64,000 nt of DNA from Spirosoma arboris (GTDB taxonomy: Bacteria > Bacteroidota > Bacteroidia > Cytophagales > Spirosomataceae). The stretch spans positions 62,001-126,000 of the forward strand of contig NZ_WPIN01000005.1 of the NCBI RefSeq assembly GCF_009754945.1, read 5' to 3'. Positions 9,163 to 17,795 of this stretch are shown piece after piece; within the stretch, counting starts at the first letter, position 1, and the number at the start of each line of letters is the position of its first letter. The notes under the pieces are model-generated. The model made no database searches. It was given only the letters and a program-made list of their open reading frames with translations, and had not been told where the DNA came from. The position numbers and the translations under genes were made by a program.

Positions 9163-9224
9163 ATAGCAGGGAGCGCGGGGCACGGTTTGCCATGCACCCT
9201 GCTCCACGCCCCTTGCCCCATGCT
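9163..9224. repeat. GC-rich imperfect inverted repeat between permeases 2 and 3
   Basis: AGCAGGGAGCGCGGGGCACGG (from 9167) faces CCACGCCCCTTGCCCCATGCT (9204-9224) with gaps and mismatches, and a G/C-rich centre. The right arm ends at the base before the start codon of permease 3. It looks like an older, decayed member of the gap-filling repeats seen at the neighbouring junctions. Confidence 0.4.
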
Positions 9225-11945
9225 ATGAAAAACCCGCCCCGCTTTGCTACCTGGCTGTTAAAAACGTTCGGGCATCCTGACACTTCGGAAGAAGTACAAG
9301 GTGATTTGCTGGAACTCTACGACGACTGGGTACAAACGGTGGGCGTGCGAAAAGCCAATTGGCGGTACGGCCTGAATGTACTAAAACTGTTACGGCCACT
9401 GGCCAACCCGAAATCTCAAATCGAGTACCGTTCACCGGAATGCCGGACCACTTTTTTTCTGAGCCCCAACATGCTACAAAACTATATCAAAATCGCGTTT
9501 CGGAATCTGTGGCGTAACAAAGCGTTCTCGGCCATTAATATAGTTGGACTGGCACTTGGTATAGCTGCCTGTTTCTTTGTGTTTCAATACGTTTATTTTG
9601 AAACAAGCTACGACCGCTTCAATGCCAATGTGGCAAACATTTACCGCGTTCCTCTTTCGAATTCCGGGAACATGGCCAATGTATCAATTACCGCGGCAAA
9701 TCATCCGGCGGTAGGCCCGGCCATGAAAGCGGATTTTCCGGAAGTGGTCGATTTTGTCCGGATGGTTAGCGTTTCGCTGTTTATGAATGCCTCAACCCTT
9801 TCGTATGCTGATGCGAAAGGCGAACCCAAAACATTCAACGAAGGAAATATCTATCTGGCAGATGCCTCATTTTTTTCTGTCTTTTCTTACCCATTAATAG
9901 CAGGAGACAGGAAAAGCTGTTTGTCGGAAAGTAATTCGATTGTAATTTCTGAAAGTACAGCGAAGAAATATTTCGGGACTACGAACCCGCTGGGGAAAGC
10001 GCTTAAAATGAACGGACGAATGCCCATGAACGTAACGGGCGTGTTTCAGGACGTTCCAGAAAACTCACATATCAAGTTTGATATGCTGATTTCGTTCGCT
10101 ACGGTTGGCCCTAAATGGGGTTACACCGAATGGACCTGGCCGGAGTTTTACAACTACGTAGTATTGACTCCCGGAACGGATGTTAAAAAGCTGGAAGCGA
10201 AATTTCCGGCATTTATCCAGCGCTATCTGGGCGCAAAAATGAAAGAGTTGAATTTCAAATCGTCTTTCCAGTTACAGCCAATTACGGATATTCACCTCAA
10301 CTCCAATTATCTCAAAGAAGCCGAAGCGAATGGCAGTCAACGAGAGATTTATTTTCTGGCAATTATCGGCGTGTTTATCCTGTTTATCGCCTGGATCAAT
10401 TACATCAATTTATCCACCGCCAAATCAATGGAGCGGGCTAAGGAAGTGGGGCTGCGAAAGGTTGTCGGGGCAGAAAAAGGTCAATTGATTGGCCAGTTCC
10501 TGCTCGAATCGTTTATCATCAATACGTTCGCGCTGGTGGTCGCCATTGTCATTGCCGTTTTGTTCATGCCTCTATTTAACACACTCATTGGCAAGGATAT
10601 AAGTGTCGGTTTTTTCTCAACTGGATTAGGGCACGAGCCATTCTTCTGGGTAGCTGTTCTGATCATTTTTGTGGCGGGGGCGTTGCTGGTGGGTGTGTAT
10701 CCGGCGTTTGTCCTGTCGACCTTCCAGCCCGTGAAAGTCCTGAAGGGATTGGTTGTAAAATCAAACACGGGTATTTCGCTCAGACGAGTGCTTGTGTCAT
10801 TTCAATTCATTCTGTCCATTATTCTGATTGCCGCCACTGTTATTGTCGTCCAGCAATTCAATTTCATGCGCAATGGGAATCTGGGTTACAAAAAAGATCA
10901 GGTTCTTATTGTAAAAGCACCCGCTATTACGGACTCAACGATCTGGGGTAAGTACACGTATTTCAAATCTGAACTAGCAAACACCGCTTCTGTGAAGAAC
11001 GCGACGGCTACGTCGGATATTCCCGGCACCATGATCCGTTACCGGAACGTTGTGCGAAAAGCAAATCAGGATAAGCAGCATTATTTCGATACGTATCTGA
11101 TGGAGATCGACGAAAAATTCGTTCCAACGTATCATATTGACCTGATAGCCGGGAGAAATTTTGTTGCCACGGACAGTTCAGCTATTGGCTCGAAGGAGAG
11201 TAAAAATGACCGGGTTCTGATCAATGAAGAAGTTGCGAAAGGCTTAGGCTATAAAACGGCGAAAGAAGCCGTCAATCAGGATATAATATTTGTGCTTGGC
11301 CAAAGTGAAGTTCATTGTAAAGTTGTGGGCGTTATGAAAAACTTTCACCAGCGCTCATTAAAAGAAAAATACGATCCAATCCTGTTCTATTATCCAACAC
11401 GTACGGAGTGGAAATATATATCGGTGAACCTGAATCCTTCTGATGCCGCCCGCAGCATTGCCGACCTTGGAACACTCTACAAAAAAGCGTTTCCGGGAAA
11501 TCCGATTGAGTACTTTTTCCTTGATGAACATTTTAACCGGCAATATGAGGCCGACAGCCGACTGAGAAATGTATTTAGTTTGTTTGCAGTGCTCGCCATC
11601 GTCGTTGCCTGCCTGGGGTTGTTGGGGCTTTCCAGTTTTGTGATCAGATTACGTACCAAAGAAATCGGTATTCGGAAAGTACTTGGAGCCTCCGTTGGTG
11701 GTTTGCTGGTGCTCGTATCCAAAGATTTTGTGAAGTTGGTTTGCGTGGCATCGGTCATTGCCATTCCAGTCATTTATTTAGTTGCCCGCGCCTGGCTCAA
11801 CAATTACGCGTTTCACATCGATCTGGGCTGGTCCGTCTTCATTATCCCACCCGCCTTACTGCTAGCCATTACGTTGATAACGATCTGCGTACAAAGTTTT
11901 AAAACCGCGTTGATGAATCCGGTTAAATCACTACGTTCTGAATAA
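9225..11945 (+). CDS. FtsX/MacB-type ABC permease with prefix domain (permease 3)
   Basis: The protein is 906 aa, the longest of the set. The start at 9225 (MKNPPRFATWLLKTFGHP) is chosen because it aligns with the prefix domains of the sister genes; the frame stays open upstream into permease 2 by chance. The prefix domain covers about 4-62. TM1 contains INIVGLALGIAACFFVFQYV. The first FtsX loop is MERAKEVGLRKVVGAEKG and the last is RTKEIGIRKVLGAS; the tail is NPVKSLRSE. The second periplasmic domain carries an insertion around DSSAIGSKESKNDR. W replaces C in LFIAWINYINLS, where the sisters have LLACINFMNLS. Confidence 0.92.
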   Translation: MKNPPRFATWLLKTFGHPDTSEEVQGDLLELYDDWVQTVGVRKANWRYGLNVLKLLRPLANPKSQIEYRSPECRTTFFLSPNMLQNYIKIAFRNLWRNKAFSAINIVGLALGIAACFFVFQYVYFETSYDRFNANVANIYRVPLSNSGNMANVSITAANHPAVGPAMKADFPEVVDFVRMVSVSLFMNASTLSYADAKGEPKTFNEGNIYLADASFFSVFSYPLIAGDRKSCLSESNSIVISESTAKKYFGTTNPLGKALKMNGRMPMNVTGVFQDVPENSHIKFDMLISFATVGPKWGYTEWTWPEFYNYVVLTPGTDVKKLEAKFPAFIQRYLGAKMKELNFKSSFQLQPITDIHLNSNYLKEAEANGSQREIYFLAIIGVFILFIAWINYINLSTAKSMERAKEVGLRKVVGAEKGQLIGQFLLESFIINTFALVVAIVIAVLFMPLFNTLIGKDISVGFFSTGLGHEPFFWVAVLIIFVAGALLVGVYPAFVLSTFQPVKVLKGLVVKSNTGISLRRVLVSFQFILSIILIAATVIVVQQFNFMRNGNLGYKKDQVLIVKAPAITDSTIWGKYTYFKSELANTASVKNATATSDIPGTMIRYRNVVRKANQDKQHYFDTYLMEIDEKFVPTYHIDLIAGRNFVATDSSAIGSKESKNDRVLINEEVAKGLGYKTAKEAVNQDIIFVLGQSEVHCKVVGVMKNFHQRSLKEKYDPILFYYPTRTEWKYISVNLNPSDAARSIADLGTLYKKAFPGNPIEYFFLDEHFNRQYEADSRLRNVFSLFAVLAIVVACLGLLGLSSFVIRLRTKEIGIRKVLGASVGGLLVLVSKDFVKLVCVASVIAIPVIYLVARAWLNNYAFHIDLGWSVFIIPPALLLAITLITICVQSFKTALMNPVKSLRSE

Positions 11946-11956
11946 ACCCGTTCCCC

Positions 11957-11984
11957 GTAGAGACAGGGCATGCCCTGTCTCTAC
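11957..11984. repeat. 28-nt perfect palindrome, family A copy 1
   Basis: The left half GTAGAGACAGGGCA (11957-11970) is followed directly by its exact reverse complement (11971-11984). It sits between permeases 3 and 4, 12 nt before the start codon. Related copies are at 20434-20461 and 24280-24309. Confidence 0.9.
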
Positions 11985-11996
11985 AAATCATATACA

Positions 11997-14633
11997 ATGA
12001 AAACGCCACCTCGCTTTGCTACCTGGCTGTTAAAAACGTTCGGTCATCCTGATACCTCCGAAGAGGTGCAGGGCGACCTGCTGGAACTGTATGATCATTG
12101 GGTCGATACGGTGGGCGAGCGAAAAGCGCGCTGGCGATACAGCCTGAATGCCTTGAAATTGTTGCGGCCACTGGCAAAACCTAAGTCATCATTAGATTAC
12201 CCAAACCCTTTTTTATTAAGCCCTTCTATGATACGCAACTATGTAAAAATCGCCTTTCGAAACCTCTCCAAAAGCAAGGGGTATTCGTTTATTAATATCA
12301 CGGGTCTGGCTGTGGGCATGGCCTGTACGGTACTGATATTTTTGGTTGTCAGGCATGAAACCAGCTACGACCAGTCCCACTCCAACGGGAGTCGGGTGTA
12401 TCGGGTTGAAGGCGAAAACCTTAAAGACAAGTTCAGGCATCCGGGTACATACACCGGCATGGTAAACGCCTTACATAACGACCTGCCCGAAGCAGAGTTA
12501 GTTGTTCCCCTACTTCGGAGGTGGGGCGGAAATACGTTCGCCGTACCTAACTCCGACAAACGATTCAAAGAATCATTCGTGTTTGCGGATAATGCGTTAT
12601 TTCATTTACTCGACTATCAGTGGATAGCAGGCGATCCCCGCACGGCGCTATCGCAACCCAACACGGTGGTGTTAACACGAGTGTATGCCGAAAAGTATTT
12701 TGGCAAAACGGACGTGCTTGGCAAAACCATTCAGTTCGATAATAAGCAGGATTTACTGGTGGCTGGTGTGCTGGAAGATTATCCGATAACAACCAGTTTC
12801 CCATTCGATCTACTGATTTCATTCGCTACAATTAAGAACATCAACCCAAATTTTGATTTTAATACCTGGAATAGCCGGGATGATAGTTTTCAGACGTTTG
12901 TGCTACTGAAAAATGGCATTAATCCTAACCAGCTAACCCGACGCTTTCAGCATATAGTCGTCAAATACATGGGTAAGGACGTACTGGCCGCCACCCGATT
13001 TTACCTGAACCCGTTATCCGAAATTCATTATGGCAGCAATCTGGGCGGACGGTCGGCCAATTTACCTTTACTCAAAACGCTGTCGTTCATTGGCTTACTG
13101 GTGTTGCTGATTGCCTGTTTTAACTTCATCAATTTAAGCACGGCTCAGGCATTCAAGCGGGCAAAAGAGGTGGGCATTCGGAAAGCGGTTGGCAGTAATC
13201 GTTGGTCGCTGATTTACCAGTTTTTGACGGAGGCCGGGCTGATTACATTTTTTGCGGTCTTGATCGCTATTCTCTTAGCCTGGATTATGCTTCCGGCCAT
13301 GGCTACTACGCTGGTGGTACCCCTAAAAACCCCCGATCTATTTACCTGGCAAACAGCCCTCTTCGCTCTTGTGTTGGCAAGCCTGACAACGCTGCTGGCA
13401 GGTGTTTATCCAGCGTTCCGATTGTCGGGTATGGCGCCAATCTGGGCGTTGAAAAACAATACGTTACCGCAGGGGAATCAGTGGTTTACCCTACGTCAGG
13501 GCTTAGTGGTGGTTCAGTTTACCGTTTCGCTGGTTCTCATCAGCAGTGCCTTTCTCATTAACCAGCAACTCACCTTTTTTCACAACGCTGATCTGGGCTT
13601 CAATAAATCGGCCATCATTACGGTAGGGCTTCCTGATAATAAACCCGAGAAATTGCAAGCGCTAAGGAATCAGCTCATCGAGTCTCCGCAGATTAAGGAC
13701 GTGAGTTTCTCGTTCAACAGTGCGTCGTCAGAAGGTAACTGGATGCAGGGTATGGAATACAGAAAGGGTGCCAAAGCCAATCAAATCAAAACCCAGATGA
13801 AAATGGGCGATTCGCACTACATGGATACCTATGGCATTCAATTGTTGGCCGGAGAGAAACTGAAGGATACCGACACATCGTCTGCCTCCTTTAAAGTTAT
13901 TGCCAATGAGGTATTTATCAATCGGATGGGCATCAGTCGTCCCGCAGAAGCCATTGGGCAACGGGTGTATTACGGAGATGGGCAAGAGTTTGCCACGATT
14001 GTTGGGGTTACCAAAAACTTCAATGTCAACTCATTACATCAAAAAATCGATCCAACGCTGATCCAGGTTGTACCTAATAACTTTTATCAGGCCGGTATCA
14101 AACTGCAAAGCGAGAAACCCACAGCCGAGACCGTACAGGCAGCATTAGCCCAGATCGAAAAAGCCTGGATAGCCACCTTCCCAAATCAGGTGTTTGATTA
14201 CAGCTTTCTGGATGAGTCACTGGCGCAGGCCTACCAATCCGAAACCAGAACCGCGCAACTCATTGAGGTCTCTACCTTCCTGGCCGTCCTGATTGCCTGC
14301 CTGGGTTTGTTCGGTTTGGCAACATTCACGGCAGAGCAACGCACCAAGGAAATTGGTGTTCGTAAAGTATTGGGCGCATCGGTTGGCAGCATCATTACGC
14401 TACTCTCCAAAGACTTCCTGAAACTGATACTGGTTGCCATTGTCATTGCCTCCCCCATCGCCTGGTACGCCATGAGTCAATGGCTCCAGAATTTCGAATT
14501 CAAAGTCGAAATCAAGTGGTGGGTATTCGCGATAACGGGCCTGTTGATGGGGGTGATTGCGTTGCTGACAGTCAGTTTCCAGAGTGTCAGAGCGGCTCTG
14601 GTGAATCCGGTTACCTCCCTGCGGTCGGAGTGA
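11997..14633 (+). CDS. FtsX/MacB-type ABC permease with prefix domain (permease 4)
   Basis: The protein is 878 aa from MKTPPRFATW at 11997; the in-frame ATG at 11970 falls in the palindrome and is not used by the sister genes. The prefix domain is at about 4-62, TM1 carries INITGLAVGMACTVLIFLVV, the first FtsX loop is FKRAKEVGIRKAVGSNRW and the last RTKEIGVRKVLGAS. The tail is NPVTSLRSE. The region between the two halves (TLPQGNQWFTLRQGLVVVQF) lacks the L-K-G-x-(F/I)-R segment of permeases 1, 2 and 6. The stop codon lies inside the left arm of the next inverted repeat. Confidence 0.92.
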   Translation: MKTPPRFATWLLKTFGHPDTSEEVQGDLLELYDHWVDTVGERKARWRYSLNALKLLRPLAKPKSSLDYPNPFLLSPSMIRNYVKIAFRNLSKSKGYSFINITGLAVGMACTVLIFLVVRHETSYDQSHSNGSRVYRVEGENLKDKFRHPGTYTGMVNALHNDLPEAELVVPLLRRWGGNTFAVPNSDKRFKESFVFADNALFHLLDYQWIAGDPRTALSQPNTVVLTRVYAEKYFGKTDVLGKTIQFDNKQDLLVAGVLEDYPITTSFPFDLLISFATIKNINPNFDFNTWNSRDDSFQTFVLLKNGINPNQLTRRFQHIVVKYMGKDVLAATRFYLNPLSEIHYGSNLGGRSANLPLLKTLSFIGLLVLLIACFNFINLSTAQAFKRAKEVGIRKAVGSNRWSLIYQFLTEAGLITFFAVLIAILLAWIMLPAMATTLVVPLKTPDLFTWQTALFALVLASLTTLLAGVYPAFRLSGMAPIWALKNNTLPQGNQWFTLRQGLVVVQFTVSLVLISSAFLINQQLTFFHNADLGFNKSAIITVGLPDNKPEKLQALRNQLIESPQIKDVSFSFNSASSEGNWMQGMEYRKGAKANQIKTQMKMGDSHYMDTYGIQLLAGEKLKDTDTSSASFKVIANEVFINRMGISRPAEAIGQRVYYGDGQEFATIVGVTKNFNVNSLHQKIDPTLIQVVPNNFYQAGIKLQSEKPTAETVQAALAQIEKAWIATFPNQVFDYSFLDESLAQAYQSETRTAQLIEVSTFLAVLIACLGLFGLATFTAEQRTKEIGVRKVLGASVGSIITLLSKDFLKLILVAIVIASPIAWYAMSQWLQNFEFKVEIKWWVFAITGLLMGVIALLTVSFQSVRAALVNPVTSLRSE

Positions 14634-14708
14634 AAAGTTAAGAGTGAAGAATAATTTATGAACCCAACCCAATGACTACTCCTTATTCTTCATTCTTAAC
14701 TCTTCACT
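14629..14708. repeat. Inverted repeat from the stop of permease 4 to the start of permease 5
   Basis: A 26-nt arm beginning AGTGAAAAGTTAAGAGTGAA (14629-14654) pairs with 14683-14708 with two mismatches. The TGA stop of permease 4 (14631-14633) is in the left arm and the right arm ends at 14708, one base before the ATG of permease 5. The loop is 28 nt. Confidence 0.85.
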
Positions 14709-17357
14709 ATGAAACCACCCCGCTTTGCTACCTGGCTACTAAAGACCTTCGGTCACCCCGATACTTCGGAAGAAGTGCAGGGTGACCTGCTCGAACTGTA
14801 TGCTTATTGGGTCAATACGGTGGGCGTACGAAAGGCTAATTGGCGGTATAGCCTGAGCGCGTTGAAGTTGTTGCGTCCGTTGGCCAAATCGAAATCTTCG
14901 TTGGACTATCATTCACTTTTTTTCCTCGCTCCTGCTATGATACGAAACTATCTTCTTGTCGGATGGCGTACACTCTGGCGCCACAAAACACAAACGTTCA
15001 TTAACGTACTAGGCTTATCCATTGCTTTTGCGGCTGGTACATTACTATTCTTAACAGCCTATATTGAGTTATCCTACGACCGCTTTAACGCGGATGCAGA
15101 TCGAATATTCCGGCCTTATTTTTTTGAGAACCGGAGCGAAGGCATTCAGAAAAATAGTGGTATGCCTTACCCAATGGCCCCGACCTTAAAAAAGACGTTT
15201 CCAGAAATTGAACAAATAACCCGATATACCGAAACCGCGGGGATCGTCCAGTACAAAGGCAAAGACTACCAAAAGGATATTCGAACAGCCGATCCCGATC
15301 TATTAACCCTATTCTCGTTCCCAATGCTGCAAGGCGACGCGAGACGAGCGCTGAATAACCTGAGCGATATTGTCATTAGTGAGGATATGGCCAGAGACGT
15401 TTTCGGGAAAGAAAATCCAATAGGCAAGCCATTGCTGGTTAAAGATTTTGGCGAACCGAAGCAATTCATTGTGACGGGTGTGGTGGCAAATGCACGTCCG
15501 ACCTCATCCATTACTTACGATGCGTTTATCCGTACCGAAAATCGTCCAAATTATGCAGCAGACAAAGACAATTGGCACAACGGCAATCACTTGATTTATG
15601 TGAAGCTACGCCCGGATATTGACCGGGTAACTATGGAACAGCGCTTACAATCGTTTACCCAGACCTATTTTCAGGAAACCATTCGTGACCTTTCGAAAAA
15701 TGGAGCGCTGGCGAAACAGAAGAACGATGCGTTTAGCCTCCGCCTACAACCCCTGTTGGATGTACACTTCAATACCGAACTCACGGAGGGAATGAGTCCT
15801 GGAAAAGTGTATGTCTATACGCTGCTGACTATAGGCCTTTTAATTGTGCTGATTGCCAGTATCAACTTCATTAACCTGGCACTAGCCCGTTCATTTACAC
15901 GTATGCGGGAAGTTGGCGTACGAAAATCGCTGGGCGCATTGCGCGTGCAACTCTTCTCCCAATTGTGGAGCGAATCGCTGTTAACCTGTTTCATTGCGCT
16001 ATTAATTGGACTAGGCTTGGCGATATGGCTCCTCCCCGATTTCAACACGCTATTTAATGCCCAGCTGACACTGGATTATTTAACGAATCCGATCAGTTGG
16101 GCCGTTATTCTGGCAGGCTTTGGATTGATTGCGTTCATATCAGGAGGGTATCCGGCCTGGGTGATGGCCCGTTTACCAGCGGTCAAGGTGCTGCGTGGGC
16201 AGATCAAAACGGGCAAACCCGGTTCATTACGAAATGGCCTCATCATCTTACAATTCGTTATCACCTGTGTGCTCATTACCAGCACCTTCGTTGTGCTGCG
16301 CCAAATTCACTATTTGCGCGACCAACCGTTGGGATTCAATGAAGATCAGGTAATTAGTATTCCGATAAATCAGAACCAGAATGGGCCACTTGCACTGGAG
16401 CGGTTACGGAATCGACTGGCAAACAATCCGAATATAGTATCCGTCAGCGGTACAGCTATTAACATTGGGAGTGGTCTCGATGGTGGATATAGCAAAAGCA
16501 CAATGGGGTTCATCCACAAAGGCAAAGAGATTAGAACCAACTGGGTTCGAGCAGATTATGATTATCTAAAAACGCTGGGAATCAAACTGCTGGCTGGTCG
16601 GGAATTTAGCGGTTCCTACGCTATGGACACCATCTCTAACGTCATAATAACTACCAGTATGGCTCATCAACTCGGGGTCAAAAATCCAGTGGGTACCTTC
16701 TTTCAGGCGGGCGCAGACAATACTACCTATCAGATCGTAGGACTCATACCTGACTTCCACTTATACGACCTTCGGAATAAGCTGGAGCCCGTTACGCTAT
16801 ACATGAAACCGAACGACCCAATCAGGTACATACTGGTGCGCGTGACTCCACAGAGTATGGTATCCGTTATGGAAGTACTTAAGCATGAGTGGAAGCAAAT
16901 TGCGCCAAAGCAGGAATTCTGGGGTTCCTTTTTAAATGAAAATACAGATCGCTGGTATCGCAGGGAGGAACAGTTATCGAAAATGTATGGCATTGCAGCC
17001 GGTATTGCCATTGCCTTGTCCTGTTTGGGTTTATTCGCCATTGTGCTGCTGTCCACCGAACAACGGACCAAAGAAATTGGCATTCGTAAAGTACTGGGGG
17101 CTTCGGTGATGAGTGTTGTAACGTTGATCTCGAAAGATTTCCTCAGGCTGCTCCTGGTTGCCATTCTTATTGCTTCACCCATTGCCTGGTATGCAATGAA
17201 TCAGTGGTTGCAGGAGTTCGCGTACCGCATTGATGTCGAATGGTGGGTGCTCGCTGGTTCAGGCCTGCTAGCCATCGTGATTGCCTTGCTAACAGTTGGT
17301 TATCAAAGTCTTAACGCTGCCTTGGCGAATCCCGTAAAAAGTTTATCAAACGAATAA
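14709..17357 (+). CDS. FtsX/MacB-type ABC permease with prefix domain (permease 5)
   Basis: The protein is 882 aa. The prefix domain (FGHPDTSEEVQGDLLELYAYW, about 3-60) is close to that of permease 6 at the DNA level, but the rest is the most divergent of the set. TM1 reads INVLGLSIAFAAGTLLFLTAY, the first FtsX loop is FTRMREVGVRKSLGALRV and the second half keeps RTKEIGIRKVLGAS. The tail is NPVKSLSNE rather than SLRSE. The first periplasmic domain is KDxx-rich (QYKGKDYQKDIRTADPD) and shares little with the others, which suggests a different periplasmic client. Confidence 0.92.
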   Translation: MKPPRFATWLLKTFGHPDTSEEVQGDLLELYAYWVNTVGVRKANWRYSLSALKLLRPLAKSKSSLDYHSLFFLAPAMIRNYLLVGWRTLWRHKTQTFINVLGLSIAFAAGTLLFLTAYIELSYDRFNADADRIFRPYFFENRSEGIQKNSGMPYPMAPTLKKTFPEIEQITRYTETAGIVQYKGKDYQKDIRTADPDLLTLFSFPMLQGDARRALNNLSDIVISEDMARDVFGKENPIGKPLLVKDFGEPKQFIVTGVVANARPTSSITYDAFIRTENRPNYAADKDNWHNGNHLIYVKLRPDIDRVTMEQRLQSFTQTYFQETIRDLSKNGALAKQKNDAFSLRLQPLLDVHFNTELTEGMSPGKVYVYTLLTIGLLIVLIASINFINLALARSFTRMREVGVRKSLGALRVQLFSQLWSESLLTCFIALLIGLGLAIWLLPDFNTLFNAQLTLDYLTNPISWAVILAGFGLIAFISGGYPAWVMARLPAVKVLRGQIKTGKPGSLRNGLIILQFVITCVLITSTFVVLRQIHYLRDQPLGFNEDQVISIPINQNQNGPLALERLRNRLANNPNIVSVSGTAINIGSGLDGGYSKSTMGFIHKGKEIRTNWVRADYDYLKTLGIKLLAGREFSGSYAMDTISNVIITTSMAHQLGVKNPVGTFFQAGADNTTYQIVGLIPDFHLYDLRNKLEPVTLYMKPNDPIRYILVRVTPQSMVSVMEVLKHEWKQIAPKQEFWGSFLNENTDRWYRREEQLSKMYGIAAGIAIALSCLGLFAIVLLSTEQRTKEIGIRKVLGASVMSVVTLISKDFLRLLLVAILIASPIAWYAMNQWLQEFAYRIDVEWWVLAGSGLLAIVIALLTVGYQSLNAALANPVKSLSNE

Positions 17358-17377
17358 ACAGTTAACTGATAATTAGG

Positions 17378-17746
17378 ATGAAACATAAATTTCTGGCTAC
17401 AGCCCTACTGATTTTCCCTGCTCTCCTTTGTTTCGCAGCCCTGATTGGTTTGGATGGAAAATGGCAGGGGAATATTACCCTGCCCGATGGGAACACTTAT
17501 CCGGTTACGTATGAATTTACGGTCAATAGCGGTCAACTCAGCGGCAAGGCAAGTGCAGAAGGTTCGGCTAAAACGCTTACCGAAGGCAAGGTTAACGGGG
17601 CTGATTTCAGCTTCAGCATCACCGATGATGACGGCCAACCAATTCCACATAGTGGAAAATACTATACCGAAGGTGATTCCATTGCCTTACTTGTAACCTA
17701 TCAGGGATCGAAACTGCATGGATCCTTAAAACGGGCAAAAAACTAA
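17378..17746 (+). CDS. Small exported protein, unknown function
   Basis: The protein is 122 aa with an N-terminal signal peptide or membrane anchor (MKHKFLATALLIFPALLCFA). The mature part is short beta-rich sequence: GKWQGNITLPDGNTYPVTYE, GQLSGKASAEG, LTEGKVNGADFSFSI, GKYYTEGDSIALLVTYQG, LHGSLKR. The pattern of two-residue turns and alternating polar and hydrophobic residues looks like a small beta-barrel or lipocalin-like fold seen in many uncharacterised Bacteroidota proteins. It lies 20 nt after permease 5 and 49 nt before permease 6, so it is likely in the same transcript and could be a periplasmic partner. I cannot assign a function. Confidence 0.75.
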   Translation: MKHKFLATALLIFPALLCFAALIGLDGKWQGNITLPDGNTYPVTYEFTVNSGQLSGKASAEGSAKTLTEGKVNGADFSFSITDDDGQPIPHSGKYYTEGDSIALLVTYQGSKLHGSLKRAKN

Positions 17747-17795
17747 ATCCAATTTGGTTATTGATCAGCCTGACTATTGAAACTACGCCCCTGCT

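Noticed and set aside
16730..17182. Minus-strand open frame of 150 codons inside permease 5
   Set aside because: It is a shadow of a well-supported gene; similar antisense frames recur at the same place in sister permeases because their sequence is conserved.
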